DNA from: Oscillospiraceae bacterium
GTDB taxonomy: Bacteria; Bacillota; Clostridia; Oscillospirales; Ruminococcaceae
Direction: 5' to 3'
Length of the DNA stretch: 5,208 bases
Assembly (NCBI GenBank): GCA_900752625.1
Contig: CAADWC010000071.1
Span: 1-5,208, forward strand
Position numbers and translations under genes: made by a program
Shown here: piece by piece, positions 3,884 through 5,208 of the stretch
How positions within the stretch are numbered: position 1 is the first letter of the stretch
Layout of the letters: the number at the start of each line of letters is the position of its first letter
Notes under the pieces: model-generated
Seen by the model: only the letters and a program-made list of their open reading frames with translations
Told to the model about the DNA's origin: nothing
Databases searched by the model: none

Positions 3884-5208
3884 TTAATAAGCCTTGCCCC
3901 AAAGCACCATTTTCTTTGCAGGTTTTCCGCAGCATACGCATTTGTCTGAGATCTCATGCTGTTCAAAAGGAATACATCTTGAGCCGACGCCGGTGATTTC
4001 CTTTACCTTGTCCTCGCATTCCTCATCTCCGCACCACATAGCCTCTACAAAGCCGTCGCCCTTTTCTTCCAGCGCAGTTGTGATCTCGTCCATAGTCCTG
4101 CACTGATAAGTTTTGCTTTTTCTGTTTTCAAGAGCCTTGTCAAGCATTCCCTTGGGAATATCCTCTTCCAGCAGCTTGATCACCTTATCCTTAAATGTTT
4201 CAAGCATGTTTTCAAGAGAAACGACGGTTTTTTCTCCGTTATATCTTGCGGCTATGACGCACTGGTTATTTTCAATATCCTTAGGGCCTATTTCAACTCT
4301 GACCGGAACGCCCTTCATTTCGTATTCAGCAAACTTCCAGCCCGGAGAGTTGTCTGAATCGTCAAGCTTGACTCTTATTCCGTTAGATTTAAGCTTTTCA
4401 AAAAGCTCGTTTGCTTTATCGAGCACGCCTTCCTTATGCTGTGCTATCGGAACTATCACGACCTGAACCGGGGCTACTGCAGGCGGAAGTACAAGACCGT
4501 TATCGTCGCCGTGTGTCATAATAATTGCGCCTATAAGACGGGTGGTTACTCCCCAGCTGGTCTGATGCGGATATTGCAGCTTATTCTCTTTGTTGGTGTA
4601 CTGAATACCGAAAGCCTTTGCAAAGCCGTCGCCGAAATAGTGGGAAGTTCCCGCCTGAAGGGCCTTTCCGTCGTGCATAAGAGCTTCGATAGCGTATGTA
4701 GCCTCGGCTCCCGCAAACTTGTCCGAATCGGTTTTTCTGCCCTTTACAACCGGCATTGCAAGGTATTTTTCACAGAAATCTGCGTAAACGTTAAGCATAC
4801 GCTCTGTTTCCTCTACAGCTTCTTGGGCGGTTGCATGAATAGTATGCCCCTCCTGCCACAGAAATTCTCTTGAACGCAGGAACGGACGGGTAGTTTTTTC
4901 CCATCTTACAACCGAGACCCACTGATTATAAAGTTTGGGCAGATCTCTGTAGGAATGAATAATGTTCGCATAGTGCTCACAGAAAAGCGTTTCGGAAGTC
5001 GGACGGACGCACAAACGTTCTTCAAGCTTTTCGCTTCCGCCGTGAGTGACCCATGCAACCTCAGGAGCAAAGCCTTCAACGTGATCCTTTTCCTTATTCA
5101 GCAGGCTTTCCGGAATGAACATAGGCATACAAACGTTTTCATGTCCGGTTTCCTTGAACATACCATCAAGGATTTTCTGAATATTTTCCCATATGGCGTA
5201 GCCGTAAG
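3884..5208 (-). CDS. proS: Prolyl-tRNA synthetase, archaeal/eukaryotic-like type (5' end outside window)
   Basis: ProRS charges tRNA-Pro with proline in the cytoplasm and is a class IIa synthetase. The frame runs from the stop at 3884 to the right edge. Upstream of the Met at 5161 the sequence continues as [15 protein letters not shown], which is typical family sequence, so that Met is internal. About 440 residues are visible of the usual ~475-480. Numbering from the 5161 Met, landmarks are the PTSE loop at 54-57, motif 2 ([15 protein letters not shown], 86-100) followed by WQEGHTIH, motif 3 around 203-230 (GVTTRLIG...DDNGLVLPP), an HGTP anticodon-binding domain from ~232, and a C-terminal zinc-site-like domain with C377-x4-C382 and C408-x2-C411. 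It ends in Tyr, as in the Thermus-type enzyme. The ~180-residue insertion (editing) domain of E. coli-type ProRS is absent between motifs 2 and 3. A terminator follows it. Confidence 0.97.
   Translation of the reverse strand, partial: YGYAIWENIQKILDGMFKETGHENVCMPMFIPESLLNKEKDHVEGFAPEVAWVTHGGSEKLEERLCVRPTSETLFCEHYANIIHSYRDLPKLYNQWVSVVRWEKTTRPFLRSREFLWQEGHTIHATAQEAVEETERMLNVYADFCEKYLAMPVVKGRKTDSDKFAGAEATYAIEALMHDGKALQAGTSHYFGDGFAKAFGIQYTNKENKLQYPHQTSWGVTTRLIGAIIMTHGDDNGLVLPPAVAPVQVVIVPIAQHKEGVLDKANELFEKLKSNGIRVKLDDSDNSPGWKFAEYEMKGVPVRVEIGPKDIENNQCVIAARYNGEKTVVSLENMLETFKDKVIKLLEEDIPKGMLDKALENRKSKTYQCRTMDEITTALEEKGDGFVEAMWCGDEECEDKVKEITGVGSRCIPFEQHEISDKCVCCGKPAKKMVLWGKAY

Noticed and set aside
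3894..4873. Plus-strand frames of 70, 117 and 145 codons opposite proS
   Set aside because: All lie within certain proS coding sequence; the Ser/Leu-rich proteins are complements of ordinary codons.
5159..5161. Met at 5161 as the proS start
   Set aside because: The same frame continues to the window edge with typical ProRS sequence ([15 protein letters not shown]), and the N-terminal part of the enzyme would otherwise be missing.

Overview
This window looks like a piece of a low-to-mid GC Firmicutes chromosome, most likely a Clostridia member of the Ruminococcaceae/Oscillospiraceae type. The reasons are the Gram-positive style LexA, strong AGGAGG-like ribosome binding sites, the archaeal/eukaryotic-type prolyl-tRNA synthetase common in Clostridia, and MurC wording such as LGCGDVYK. 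The taxon is an inference from memory; no search was run. I see no transposase, phage gene, CRISPR array, tRNA or rRNA.

Layout. Positions 1-729 (+) hold the last ~242 residues of murC (peptidoglycan precursor ligase), cut by the left edge. A 117-bp gap rich in small inverted repeats carries a plausible promoter for lexA (847-1431, +), the SOS repressor/autoprotease. Fifteen bases after lexA, with its own ribosome binding site, lies an unrecognised gene (1447-2076, +). It encodes an N-terminal CxxC...CxxC zinc ribbon, a basic/proline-rich linker, one transmembrane helix and a C-terminal domain predicted to lie outside the membrane. Its 3' flank (2077-2217) folds into several hairpins and ends in a large, nearly perfect bidirectional terminator shared with the convergent gene.

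On the minus strand, proS (3884-5208, 5' end beyond the right edge) is followed by its own terminator. A 335-bp regulatory interval comes next, then a class I-fold PLP aminotransferase of the 'type Ic' aspartate aminotransferase family (2244-3533). The interval holds a good sigma-A-like promoter (-35 at 3700-3705, -10 at 3677-3682), an inverted repeat across the -35, direct repeats upstream, and a ~136-nt leader with overlapping stems. The aminotransferase therefore looks independently transcribed and regulated.

The four recognised genes are housekeeping (cell wall, DNA-damage response, amino-acid metabolism, translation). The less ordinary parts are the membrane zinc-ribbon gene apparently co-transcribed with lexA, the absence of a canonical Gram-positive SOS box in front of lexA, and the dense regulatory architecture upstream of the aminotransferase. 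I do not see clear evidence of a wholly new multi-gene system.
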